This document shows, piece by piece, positions 32,134-39,760 of a DNA stretch of 41,634 nt; the first letter of the stretch is position 1; each line of letters starts with the position of its first letter. The notes beneath the pieces were generated by a model. The model did no database searches. It was not told the DNA's origin and saw only the letters and a list, made by a program, of their open reading frames with translations. This stretch comes from DASQZJ01 sp035638775 (GTDB lineage Bacteria > Pseudomonadota > Gammaproteobacteria > UBA5335 > SLRW01), in contig DASQZJ010000074.1 of NCBI GenBank assembly GCA_035638775.1, positions 1 to 41,634 of the forward strand, given 5' to 3'. The translations under genes and the position numbers were made by a program.

Positions 32134-33022
32134 TTCCGCCCAGCCTCTGCCGTGCCTGCTGCAGGTCCCGGCACAACGCCCGGGTGCCCTCCACGATCCG
32201 CGGACCCGGTCGCTGGATCCGGTCGGGGTCCAGGCGGAAGAGATTTCCGTCCCGCACTGCCGTCAGCCGGTCCCACCGGTGCCAATAGCCGAGCCACGAC
32301 CGGGGACCGCCCACAACGATGGCCTGCGGATCCCGTCCCAGCACCGCGCCGGTCGCCACCCGTGGCGCCAGCGAATCGAGATCGCCGAAGACGTTGCGCC
32401 CGCCGCACGCCCGGATCGCCTCGCTGATGATATGCGATCCGCCGACGGTCATCAGCGGCCGGTTCCAGATCTCGTAGAACACCCGCACCGGCCGGCGGTG
32501 GCTCCAGCGCCCGCGGATGGCGGCCACCCGCTGACGAAACTGCGCCGCCAGCGCCCTGCCCCGCCGCGGCCGGCCCACCAGGCGGCCGAGGCGCTCGAAG
32601 CCGGAGGCGATGTCGGCGAAGCTGCGGGGCCTGCTGACGAACACCGTCAGCCCGAGCCGCCGCAGCTTGCGGATGGAGGCCTTCCCGGTGCCGCTGGCCC
32701 AGGCCACCACCAGGTCGGGGTGCAGCGCCAGGATCCTCTCGTAGTCCAGGCCCGCGGCGCCGCCCACCCGGGGGATCCGCTTCGCCGGCGGCGGGTAGTT
32801 GCTGTAACGGCTGGCCCCGACCACCCGGTTGCCGACGCCCAGGTCGAACAGCGTCTCGGTGACGTGCGGCGCCAGGCTGACGATCCGTCGGGCCGGCCGC
32901 GGCAGGTGAATGCGCCGGCCGGTGTCATCGCGCGCGGCAACGGCTCCCGCCGCGTGCGCCGCGGCAAGCCAGACAGGCAGCAGCAGCACCGCGGCCGCCG
33001 CCGCGCGGCCGGGACGCGCCAC
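32117..33022 (-). CDS. btuF: periplasmic cobalamin-binding protein, BtuF-like
   Basis: A 301-aa secreted protein. From GTG 33022 it starts with a signal peptide (arginines, then AAAAAVLLLPVWLAAAHAA; cleavage probably after AHA). RIVSLAPHVTETLFDLGVGNRVVGASRYSNYP and RVGGAAGLDYERILALHPDLVVAW match E. coli BtuF at the entry site of the vitamin. Late block NVFGDLDSLAPRVATGAVLGRDPQAIVVGG is also conserved. BtuF delivers cobalamin to BtuCD, whose genes lie at 14568-16300, far from here. The start codon is uncertain; no strong ribosome-binding site is seen, and translation may be coupled to ampE, 26 bp upstream. Confidence 0.87.
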   Translation of the reverse strand: MARPGRAAAAAVLLLPVWLAAAHAAGAVAARDDTGRRIHLPRPARRIVSLAPHVTETLFDLGVGNRVVGASRYSNYPPPAKRIPRVGGAAGLDYERILALHPDLVVAWASGTGKASIRKLRRLGLTVFVSRPRSFADIASGFERLGRLVGRPRRGRALAAQFRQRVAAIRGRWSHRRPVRVFYEIWNRPLMTVGGSHIISEAIRACGGRNVFGDLDSLAPRVATGAVLGRDPQAIVVGGPRSWLGYWHRWDRLTAVRDGNLFRLDPDRIQRPGPRIVEGTRALCRDLQQARQRLGGSAHRH

Positions 33023-33048
33023 GACCCCGCAGGCCGCACCGCCGTCCC

Positions 33049-33909
33049 TCAGGCGAGCCACCCGGCCAGGGTCAGCAGGGAGATGAGGATCAGCCAGACC
33101 GCCAGCGCGCGGTGATAGAGCTCCAGGGCCGTTGCCACCCCGTCCGGATCGTCGCTCTCCGCGGTGTCCTCGTGCACCCGCAGCGCACCCTGGCCCGCGG
33201 CGAGCAGCAAGCCGCGACCGGCGTCGGCGATCGAGTCCGCCTCGCCCTCCCGCCAGGCGCGCCAGCCGTGGAGCGAATCCTCGAAGCTGCCGACCAGCCC
33301 GTAGGTGAGGGCCAGCAGGCGCACCGGGATCCATGCCAGCACGCCCGCGAGGCGGGCGGCGAAGTCGGCCAGCCCCTCGCCGTGCGCCTGATCGCGGGCG
33401 AAGCTCGCCAGCCGGACGAGCAGGGCGCCCACCGGGCCGAGCACCATGAACCAGAACAGCACCGTGAACAGGCGCTCCGCCGACTGGGCCACCAGGGCGT
33501 CACGCATCCCCGCGCTGGCGGTGCCGAGGTCCGCCGGGCGCTCGCCGAGGAGGTTCGCCGCCAGCTCCAGCGCACCCTCCCCGCCTTCCTCGGTCCGGGA
33601 CAGGAACAGCCGCGCCTGCTCGGGCAGGCGTCGCGGTCCGAGGCTGAAGTACAACACCACCAGGCCGATCAGCGCGGCGACGAATCCCAGACCCAGCCAG
33701 AACAGGAACAGCTGCAACAGGATCAGCGCCAGCACCGGCAGCCCGACCAGCAGCAGGACCCCGAGCGCTCCGTCCCAGGCCGGCCAGCCGCCCGCGACGC
33801 GGGCGAGCACCTCGTGCCAGGAGCGGAACCAGGCCGGGCTTCTCACCCGCTCGGCGTCGCCCAGCAGGTACTCGGCGCCGAACACCAGCAGTATGGAGAT
33901 GATTGCCAT
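33049..33909 (-). CDS. ampE: AmpE-like inner-membrane protein
   Basis: A 286-aa membrane protein with hydrophobic segments at about residues 2-15, 45-90, 145-175, 195-215 and 265-285. WHEVLARVAGGWPAWDGALGVLLLVGLPVL and the late LAWIPVRLLALTYGLVGSFEDSLHGWR resemble AmpE of the E. coli ampDE pair. AmpE is related to CobD/CbiB and has been described as a sensor in beta-lactamase regulation; its mechanism is unclear. ATG 33909 has GGAGGAA ten bases upstream. It follows ampD with a 26-bp gap. Confidence 0.87.
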   Translation of the reverse strand: MAIISILLVFGAEYLLGDAERVRSPAWFRSWHEVLARVAGGWPAWDGALGVLLLVGLPVLALILLQLFLFWLGLGFVAALIGLVVLYFSLGPRRLPEQARLFLSRTEEGGEGALELAANLLGERPADLGTASAGMRDALVAQSAERLFTVLFWFMVLGPVGALLVRLASFARDQAHGEGLADFAARLAGVLAWIPVRLLALTYGLVGSFEDSLHGWRAWREGEADSIADAGRGLLLAAGQGALRVHEDTAESDDPDGVATALELYHRALAVWLILISLLTLAGWLA

Positions 33910-33935
33910 GGTGCCGTGATTTCCTCCGCAGGCGG

Positions 33936-34547
33936 TCAGCCGGGTACCGCCCGGATCAGCCGACGCAGTCGATTCCACTCGAACGCCGGTCCGGGGTCGG
34001 TCTTGCGGCCCGGCGCCACGTGACAGTGGCCGGCGACCCGATCCGGCGTCACCGCCGGGTACACCCGCATCAGGGCGGCGCACAGCGCCGCCAGGCGGCG
34101 GTACTGCACCGTCTCGTAGGGATCCTCGTCGGTGCCCTCGAGCTCGATGCCGATGGAGTAGTCGTTGCAGTCGGGGCGGCCTTCGAAGGACGACACGCCC
34201 GCGTGCCAGGCCCGCTCGTGGAACGGCACGTACTGCACGCACTCGCCGTCGCGCCGGATCAGGACGTGGGACGAGACCCGCATCCCGGCGATGCGGGCGA
34301 AGTACGGATGCGCATCCGCCGGCAAGGTCCCGGTGAACAGCGCGTCGATCCAGTCGCCGCCGAACTCGCCGGGCGGCAGGCTGATCCCGTGGACGACCAC
34401 GAGGCTGATGTCGAGGGGGTCGGGGCGGGCGTCGCGATGCGGCGACGGGCACCAGCGCGCGCCCGGCAGCCGGCCGCTGCCGGGCTCGACGAGGGGCGCG
34501 CACAGGCCGTTGGCCGTGCGCGCACGTGAGCGTTGTCCGCGAGTCAC
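33936..34547 (-). CDS. ampD: 1,6-anhydro-N-acetylmuramyl-L-alanine amidase
   Basis: A 203-aa cytoplasmic zinc amidase that cleaves the stem peptide from anhydroMurNAc-peptides in cell-wall recycling. GARWCPSPHRDARPD, VVVHGISLPPGEFGGDWIDALFTG, VPFHERAWHAGVSSFEGRPDCNDYSIGIELEGTD and the zinc block GHCHVAPGRKTDPGPAF match E. coli AmpD over its full 183 residues. The first about 40 residues are extra. The start chosen is GTG 34547 with CGGGA upstream; ATG 34568 is an alternative. Its product feeds AnmK (2057-3187). Confidence 0.94.
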   Translation of the reverse strand: MTRGQRSRARTANGLCAPLVEPGSGRLPGARWCPSPHRDARPDPLDISLVVVHGISLPPGEFGGDWIDALFTGTLPADAHPYFARIAGMRVSSHVLIRRDGECVQYVPFHERAWHAGVSSFEGRPDCNDYSIGIELEGTDEDPYETVQYRRLAALCAALMRVYPAVTPDRVAGHCHVAPGRKTDPGPAFEWNRLRRLIRAVPG

Positions 34548-34705
34548 TGCCAATCCCGATGGTTTCATCCGGGCCGCGCCGGTTGTCCTTGTTGGTCGGT
34601 GCCAGGAATGGCGCTGCACTGCATGGATCAACGGTAGGCGCGCAGGCTGCCGGGATCAAGCCCCGTGCCTTGCGTGCACCCGGGCCGCAGTACAGAATCA
34701 CCGGC

Positions 34706-35863
34706 ATGAGCAGGATACCCGAAACCCTGGACAGGATCCGGGAGCTGGTGGCGATCCCGTCAGTGAGCAGCTCCAACCCCGACCTCGACCTCGGCAACCG
34801 GCCCGTGGTCGAGCACCTGGCGGGCTGGCTCGAGGCGCTCGGCTTCGCCATCGAGCTGCTGCCACTGCCCGGTCAGCCGCAGAAGGCGAACCTGGTCGCG
34901 ACCCTGGGACAGGGTGACGGAGGCCTGGTGCTGGCCGGCCACACCGACACGGTGCCCTTCGACGAGGGCCGGTGGCGCAGCGACCCGTTCTCGGCCACGG
35001 TCCGCGAGCAGCGCATCTACGGCCTGGGCACCTCGGACATGAAGGCGTTCCTGGCGATCGCCGTCGGGGTGGCCGCGGAGGCCGCCGGCCAACATCCGCG
35101 CCGGCCGCTCATCCTGCTCGCGACCGCGGACGAGGAATGCAGCATGAGCGGCGCCCGCAGCCTGGCCGAGAGCGGCCGCCCGCGGGCACGCTACGTGGTC
35201 GTGGGAGAGCCCACCGGCCTGCGGCCGGTGCGCATGCACAAGGGCATCATGATGGAGCGACTGCGCGTGATCGGCGCGTCGGGCCATTCCAGCGATCCCT
35301 CCCTGGGACGCAACGCCCTGGAGGGGATGTACCGGGTGCTGGGCGCCCTGCTGGAGCTGCGCGAGGCGCTGCAGCGCGACAACCGCAACCCGGCCTTCCA
35401 CGTGGACCGACCCACGCTCAACCTGGGACACATCCACGGCGGCGACAATCCCAACCGGATCTGCGCCGAGTGCGAGCTGCACTTCGACCTGCGCATGCTC
35501 CCCGGGATGGAGATCGAGAGCCTGCGCCGCCGGCTCCGCGAGGCGGCCGCGCAGGCGCTGGCAGGCACCGGGCTGGAGCTTGACTACGCGCCGCTGTTCG
35601 ACGGCGTGCCGGCGATGGAAACCCCGTCGGACAGCGCCGTCGTGCGGGCCGCGGAGTCCCTCACCGGCATGACGGCGGGCGCGGTCGATTTCGGCACCGA
35701 GGGCCCGTTCTTCGGCCGCATGGGGATGGAGACCCTGATCCTCGGGCCCGGCGATATCGAGCAGGCCCACCAGCCGGACGAGTACCTGGCGCTGGACCGC
35801 ATCGAACCCATGCACGAAATCCTCGCTCAGCTGGTGCAGCGGTTCTGCTTCGACGGGGAGTAG
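34706..35863 (+). CDS. argE: acetylornithine deacetylase
   Basis: A 385-aa M20-family metalloenzyme that releases ornithine from N-acetylornithine. Metal ligands and catalytic residues are in LAGHTDTVPFD (H and D), GTSDMKAF, TADEECSMSGAR (Glu pair), the aspartate or glutamate of VVVGEPTGL, and H of IEQAHQPDEY near the end; GASGHSSDPSLGRNALEGM is the lid/dimerisation region. The ATG has no clear ribosome-binding site. It is divergent from ampD (158-bp gap) and 199 bp upstream of argA. Having argE rather than argJ implies a linear acetyl cycle, in keeping with argA. Confidence 0.95.
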   Translation: MSRIPETLDRIRELVAIPSVSSSNPDLDLGNRPVVEHLAGWLEALGFAIELLPLPGQPQKANLVATLGQGDGGLVLAGHTDTVPFDEGRWRSDPFSATVREQRIYGLGTSDMKAFLAIAVGVAAEAAGQHPRRPLILLATADEECSMSGARSLAESGRPRARYVVVGEPTGLRPVRMHKGIMMERLRVIGASGHSSDPSLGRNALEGMYRVLGALLELREALQRDNRNPAFHVDRPTLNLGHIHGGDNPNRICAECELHFDLRMLPGMEIESLRRRLREAAAQALAGTGLELDYAPLFDGVPAMETPSDSAVVRAAESLTGMTAGAVDFGTEGPFFGRMGMETLILGPGDIEQAHQPDEYLALDRIEPMHEILAQLVQRFCFDGE

Positions 35864-35868
35864 GGGTG

Positions 35869-35926
35869 TTCTTAAAGTTATTAAGTTATTAAGTTATTAA
35901 GTTGTTAAGTTGTTAAGTTTTAAGAA
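35869..35926. repeat. AT-rich octamer tandem array after argE
   Basis: Five tandem octamers, AAGTTATT three times and AAGTTGTT twice (35875-35914), lie 12-51 bp after the argE stop. They are flanked by an inverted pair TTCTTAAA (35869-35876) and TTTAAGAA (35919-35926). The GC content is far below that of the surroundings. It may be a slippage-prone microsatellite or part of a 3' mRNA structure. Confidence 0.85.
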
Positions 35927-36062
35927 GGCTCGGGACGGGGCAGCAGGTTGCGCCGACGGGGATGGGTCTGGGCAAGCCCGGCCGGTCACGGCTGGCGCCG
36001 GATCACCGTGAAAGACAAGGGGGTCTTCCCCGGACTCCCGGAGACCTAAGGCAAGCCACGGC

Positions 36063-37385
36063 ATGACCCAGGAAATCCCGGTGGCGGAGTTCGTCAAGTG
36101 GTTCCGCGACTCCTCGCCGTACATCAACGCGCACCGCGGCCGCACGTTCGTGCTGGCGATCGACGGCGACACGCTGCGATCGCCCGAGGCGACCGGGCTG
36201 GTGCATGACATCGCGCTGCTGGCCAGCCTCGGCGTGCGCCTGGTGCTGGTGCACGGGGCGGAGCCGCAGATCGAGGCGCGCCTCGCGGAGCGGGGCCTGG
36301 AGCTCGACCGGGTCAACGGCTTTCCGGTGGTCGATCCGGGCGCGCTGGCCTGCGCCCGGGAGGCGGTGGGCGCCCTGCGTATCGACATCGAGGCGCGCTT
36401 CTCCACCGGCCTGAGTGGTACGCCCATGGCCGGCAACGCCATCCGGCTGGTTTCCGGCAACCTCGTGGTGGCGCGCCCGATCGGTGTCCGTGACGGCATC
36501 GACTACCTGCACAGTGGCGAAGTGCGTCGCGTACGGACGGGTGCGATACGCGACCTCCTTGGCGACGGCGCGCTGGTGCTGCTCTCGCCGGTCGCCTGCT
36601 CGCCCACGGGCGAGGCGTTCCTGCTCGACGCCGCGGACGTCGCGACGGCGGCCGCGATCCAGCTGCAGGCGGACAAGCTGCTGTTCGTCAGTGGCGAGCC
36701 GCCGCTCAGGGATGCCGCGGACGAACGCATCGGCGAGCTCACCCCCGGCGAGGCGCAGGCGCTTTGCGGGAAGCGCTCGTGCAGCGACGGGCTGCGGCTC
36801 CAGATCCGCCATGCGGTACGGGCCTGCCGCGGCGGCGTGGCGCGTGCGCACCTGCTGAGCAGCCGCCACGAGGGTGCGTTGCTGCAGGAGCTGTACACCC
36901 GCGACGGCGTGGGCACGCTGATCACCAGCGAACACTACGACACCCTCCGCGACGCCACCATTGACGACGTCGGGGGCGTGTTGCAGATTATCGCGCCCCT
37001 GGAGCAGGAGGGAATCCTGGTCCACCGCTCCCGCGAGCAGCTCGAGCTGGAGATCGACAACTTCGTCGTGATGGAACGCGACGGCATGATCATCGCGTGC
37101 GCGGCGCTGTACGAGTTTCCCCCCGAGCGCGCCGCCGAGCTGGCCTGCGTCGGCGTGCACCCCGACTACCGCAACGCGGACCGGGGCGTGACGCTGCTGC
37201 GTCACCTGGAGAAGCGCGCCCGCAGCCGCGGCATCGAGCGACTGATCGTGCTCACGACACGTACCTCGCACTGGTTCCGGGAGCAGGGCTTCGAGCCGGC
37301 GCGGATCCAGGACCTGCCGGTCTCGCGCCAGGCCATGTACAACTACCAGCGCAACTCCAAGGTGTTCATCAAGGCGCTGGGCTGA
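36063..37385 (+). CDS. argA: N-acetylglutamate synthase
   Basis: A 440-aa enzyme of the first step of arginine synthesis. Residues about 1-285 are an amino-acid-kinase domain that binds the inhibitor arginine (WFRDSSPYINAHRGRTFVLAIDGD; LVLVHGAEPQIEARL); residues about 295-440 are a GNAT acetyltransferase domain (FVVMERDGMIIACAAL; LACVGVHPDYRNADRGVTLL; TSHWFREQGFEP). ATG 36063 is downstream of GGAG at a long distance, so translation signals look weak. The argE-argA pair is typical of gammaproteobacteria. The gene product should be feedback-inhibited. Confidence 0.96.
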   Translation: MTQEIPVAEFVKWFRDSSPYINAHRGRTFVLAIDGDTLRSPEATGLVHDIALLASLGVRLVLVHGAEPQIEARLAERGLELDRVNGFPVVDPGALACAREAVGALRIDIEARFSTGLSGTPMAGNAIRLVSGNLVVARPIGVRDGIDYLHSGEVRRVRTGAIRDLLGDGALVLLSPVACSPTGEAFLLDAADVATAAAIQLQADKLLFVSGEPPLRDAADERIGELTPGEAQALCGKRSCSDGLRLQIRHAVRACRGGVARAHLLSSRHEGALLQELYTRDGVGTLITSEHYDTLRDATIDDVGGVLQIIAPLEQEGILVHRSREQLELEIDNFVVMERDGMIIACAALYEFPPERAAELACVGVHPDYRNADRGVTLLRHLEKRARSRGIERLIVLTTRTSHWFREQGFEPARIQDLPVSRQAMYNYQRNSKVFIKALG

Positions 37386-37428
37386 CCCGCGCCCGCGCTC
37401 CCGCACCGCCGCAGTGACCGGAGGAAGC

Positions 37429-38802
37429 ATGTCCGTGCAATTCGAGCCCCAGGGCACCGCCAACGCCGCGCTGGCCCGGCGGGACCTGGCATCCGTGTGG
37501 CACCCCTGCACCCAGATGAAGGACTACGAGTGGATGCCCATGATCCCGGTCCGGCGGGGCGAGGGCATGTACCTGGAGGATTTCGACGGCAACCGCTACC
37601 TGGACGCGATCAGCTCCTGGTGGGTGAACCTGTTCGGCCACTGCAACCCGCGCATCAACACCCGCATCCGCGAGCAGCTCGAAACGCTGGAGCACGTGAT
37701 CATGGCCGGCTGCACCCATGAGCCGGTGATCGAGTTGTCCGAGCGGCTCGCCGAGGTGACGCCGCCCGGCCTGACCCGGAGCTTCTACGCCGACAACGGC
37801 TCCTCCGCGGTGGAGGTCGCGGTCAAGCTCAGCTACCACTACTGGCGCAACCGGGGGCATACGCGCAAGACCCGCTTCGTCACCCTGAGCAACAGCTACC
37901 ACGGCGAGACCCTGGGCGCGCTGGCCGTGACCAACGTCTCGCTCTACCGCCAGACCTACGACCCGCTGCTGATGGACACGTTCAAGGTCACCTCGCCCGA
38001 CGCCTTCGACCGCGAGCCGGGCGAGAGCTGGGCGGATTACGCCGAGCGCGTGTTCCCGGAGATGGAGGCGGTGCTGGCCGAACACGCCGATGAAATCTGC
38101 GCGGTGATCGTGGAGCCCCTGATCCAGTGCGCCGGAGGCATGCGCATGCATGACCCGGTGTACCTCAAGCTGCTGCGACAGGCCTGCGACCGCCACGGCG
38201 TCCACCTGATCGCCGACGAGATCGCGGTCGGCTTCGGCCGTACCGGGACCCTGTTCGCCTGCGAGCAGGCCGGCATCAGCCCGGATTTCCTGTGTCTTTC
38301 CAAGGGCCTGACCGGCGGCTACCTGCCGCTTTCCGTGGTGCTCACGGGGGAAAGCGTCTACCACGCCTTCTACGACGAGTACGAGAAGCTGCGCGCGTTC
38401 CTGCATTCGCACAGCTACACCGGCAACCCGCTGGGCTGCGCGGCGGCACTGGCCACCCTGGACATCTTCCGCGACGACGACGTGATCGCGCGCAATCGCG
38501 AGCTCGCCGCGCACATGCGCCGGGCCGTCGAGCACCTCGCCGATCATCCGCACATCGGAGAGATCCGCCAGCACGGGATGGTGCTGGCGATGGAGATGGT
38601 GCGCGACCGACGCGGCCGCGAGCCCTTCCCGTGGCAGGAACGCCGCGGGCTGCACGTGTTCCGGCACGGCCTGGCCAACGGCGTGCTGCTGCGCCCGCTG
38701 GGCAACGTGGTCTACTTCATGCCGCCGTACGTCATCACGCCGGAAGAGATCGATCACCTGGCGCGGGTGGCCGCGGAAGGCATCGAGCGGGCCACCGCCT
38801 AG
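37429..38802 (+). CDS. bioA: adenosylmethionine-8-amino-7-oxononanoate aminotransferase
   Basis: A 457-aa PLP enzyme of biotin synthesis that uses S-adenosylmethionine as amino donor to make 7,8-diaminopelargonate. SSWWVNLFGHCNPRIN (BioA-type), SNSYHGETLGALAVTN, IADEIAVGFGRTG (PLP-binding Asp) and the lysine K292 in CLSKGLTGGYLP are present; SYTGNPLGCAAALATL follows. ATG 37429 has a perfect GGAGGAAG. The other biotin genes are not in the window. Other class III aminotransferases share the fold, but the N-terminal WHPCTQMKDYE is BioA-specific. It overlaps rsmE by one base. Confidence 0.94.
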   Translation: MSVQFEPQGTANAALARRDLASVWHPCTQMKDYEWMPMIPVRRGEGMYLEDFDGNRYLDAISSWWVNLFGHCNPRINTRIREQLETLEHVIMAGCTHEPVIELSERLAEVTPPGLTRSFYADNGSSAVEVAVKLSYHYWRNRGHTRKTRFVTLSNSYHGETLGALAVTNVSLYRQTYDPLLMDTFKVTSPDAFDREPGESWADYAERVFPEMEAVLAEHADEICAVIVEPLIQCAGGMRMHDPVYLKLLRQACDRHGVHLIADEIAVGFGRTGTLFACEQAGISPDFLCLSKGLTGGYLPLSVVLTGESVYHAFYDEYEKLRAFLHSHSYTGNPLGCAAALATLDIFRDDDVIARNRELAAHMRRAVEHLADHPHIGEIRQHGMVLAMEMVRDRRGREPFPWQERRGLHVFRHGLANGVLLRPLGNVVYFMPPYVITPEEIDHLARVAAEGIERATA

Positions 38803-39530
38803 TGCGCATTCCCCGGATCCATTGCGAGCAGCCGCTGCGCGAGGGCGCGATCGTCACGCTGGAGGGCCAGGCCGCCCGCCATGTCGCACGCGTGCTGCGC
38901 CTCGGGCCCGGTGCCGCGCTGGTGCTGTTCGACGGCCGGGGCGGCGAGTTCGAAGCACAAATCGAATCGGCCGGCCGGGACGGCGTGACCGTGCGCACGG
39001 GCGGGCGGCGCCGTCCCCGGCCCGAGTCTCCGCTTGCCGTCACCCTGATCCAGGGCGTCTCCCGGGGCGAGCGCATGGACTACGCGGTACAGAAGGCGGT
39101 GGAGCTGGGCGTGACCCGGATCGATCCGGTCTTCTGCGCCCGCAGCATGGTGCGGCTGCGCGGCGAGCGCCTGGCCCGGCGCCGCGACCACTGGCAGGGC
39201 GTCGCCCGCAGCGCCTGCGAGCAGTGCGGCCGCGCGGTGCTGCCGGAGGTCAGGGTGCCCAGACCCCTGGACGAACGCCTCGCGCAGGATCCGGGCGACG
39301 GTACCCGGCTGCTGCTCGACCCCGCCGCGGAACGCCGGCTGGCCGACCTCCCGCCTCCGGCACGGGCGACCCTGCTGGTTGGACCGGAAGGCGGACTGGA
39401 CGAGGCCGAGATCGCGTGCGCCGGCGAACGTGGCTTTACCGCGGTCCGCATGGGCCCGAGAACGCTGCGCACCGAGACCGCCGCCGCCGCGGCGATCGCC
39501 GTGATGCAGGGATTGTGGGGGGACATGTAG
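38802..39530 (+). CDS. rsmE: 16S rRNA m3U1498 methyltransferase
   Basis: A 242-aa SPOUT-class enzyme that methylates N3 of U1498 in 16S rRNA. The N-terminal PUA-like domain (about 1-70: VTLEGQAARHVARVLRLGPGAALVLFDGRG) precedes the knotted SAM site: IQGVSRGERMDYAVQKAVELGV, LLVGPEGGLDEAEI and MGPRTLRTETAAAAA. The GTG start shares the G of the bioA stop (TAGTG). A strong terminator begins directly after its stop. The co-transcription of bioA and rsmE looks incidental. Confidence 0.95.
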   Translation: MRIPRIHCEQPLREGAIVTLEGQAARHVARVLRLGPGAALVLFDGRGGEFEAQIESAGRDGVTVRTGGRRRPRPESPLAVTLIQGVSRGERMDYAVQKAVELGVTRIDPVFCARSMVRLRGERLARRRDHWQGVARSACEQCGRAVLPEVRVPRPLDERLAQDPGDGTRLLLDPAAERRLADLPPPARATLLVGPEGGLDEAEIACAGERGFTAVRMGPRTLRTETAAAAAIAVMQGLWGDM

Positions 39531-39564
39531 CCCCGGCCCGCCGCAGGCGGGCCGGGGCGGTTTT
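39531..39564 (+). terminator. rho-independent terminator of rsmE
   Basis: A 12-bp perfect stem (39531-39542 with 39546-39557) and GCA loop is followed by CGGTTTTCGG. It starts right after the TAG. The T-rich tail is the left arm of the 31-bp inverted repeat (39558-39588). Confidence 0.85.
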
Positions 39565-39736
39565 CGGTTTCCGGTTTTAGGTTTTAGGCAAGAAGCGGCA
39601 GATCTCGCTGCCTTTGCCGGGCGTGTCAGCCAAGGCTGGCCGGGGGAGTGCTCCTCGAGCCTCGATCAGGCGCAGACGCCGGCGATGTCCACCCGAGCCC
39701 TCGTTCCTAAAACCTAAAACCGGAAACCGAAAACCG
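39558..39736. repeat. 31-bp perfect inverted repeat flanking 117 bp of non-coding DNA
   Basis: The left arm (39558-39588) and right arm (39706-39736) are exact reverse complements. They are built of GGTTTTAGG- and CGGTTTTCGG-like heptamer units. On either strand the arm lies directly downstream of a GC-rich hairpin at the end of a gene (rsmE on plus, the acyl-CoA ligase on minus). The intervening 117 bp has no gene. I see no target-site duplication outside the arms. Confidence 0.9.
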
Positions 39737-39760
39737 GTGCGAGCTCCGTCAGGAGCTCGC
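39730..39760 (-). terminator. terminator of the acyl-CoA ligase gene
   Basis: On the minus strand a 9-bp perfect stem (GCGAGCTCC/GGAGCTCGC, 39739-39760) whose loop contains the stop codon is followed by ACCGGTTTTCGG. The T-rich tail is the right arm of the inverted repeat, i.e. the same sequence that follows the rsmE hairpin. Confidence 0.65.

Noticed and set aside
39558..39736. Insertion sequence bounded by the 31-bp inverted repeats
   Set aside because: The 117 bp between the arms encodes no transposase and no target duplication is visible; it is kept as a repeat or terminator pair, not an IS.
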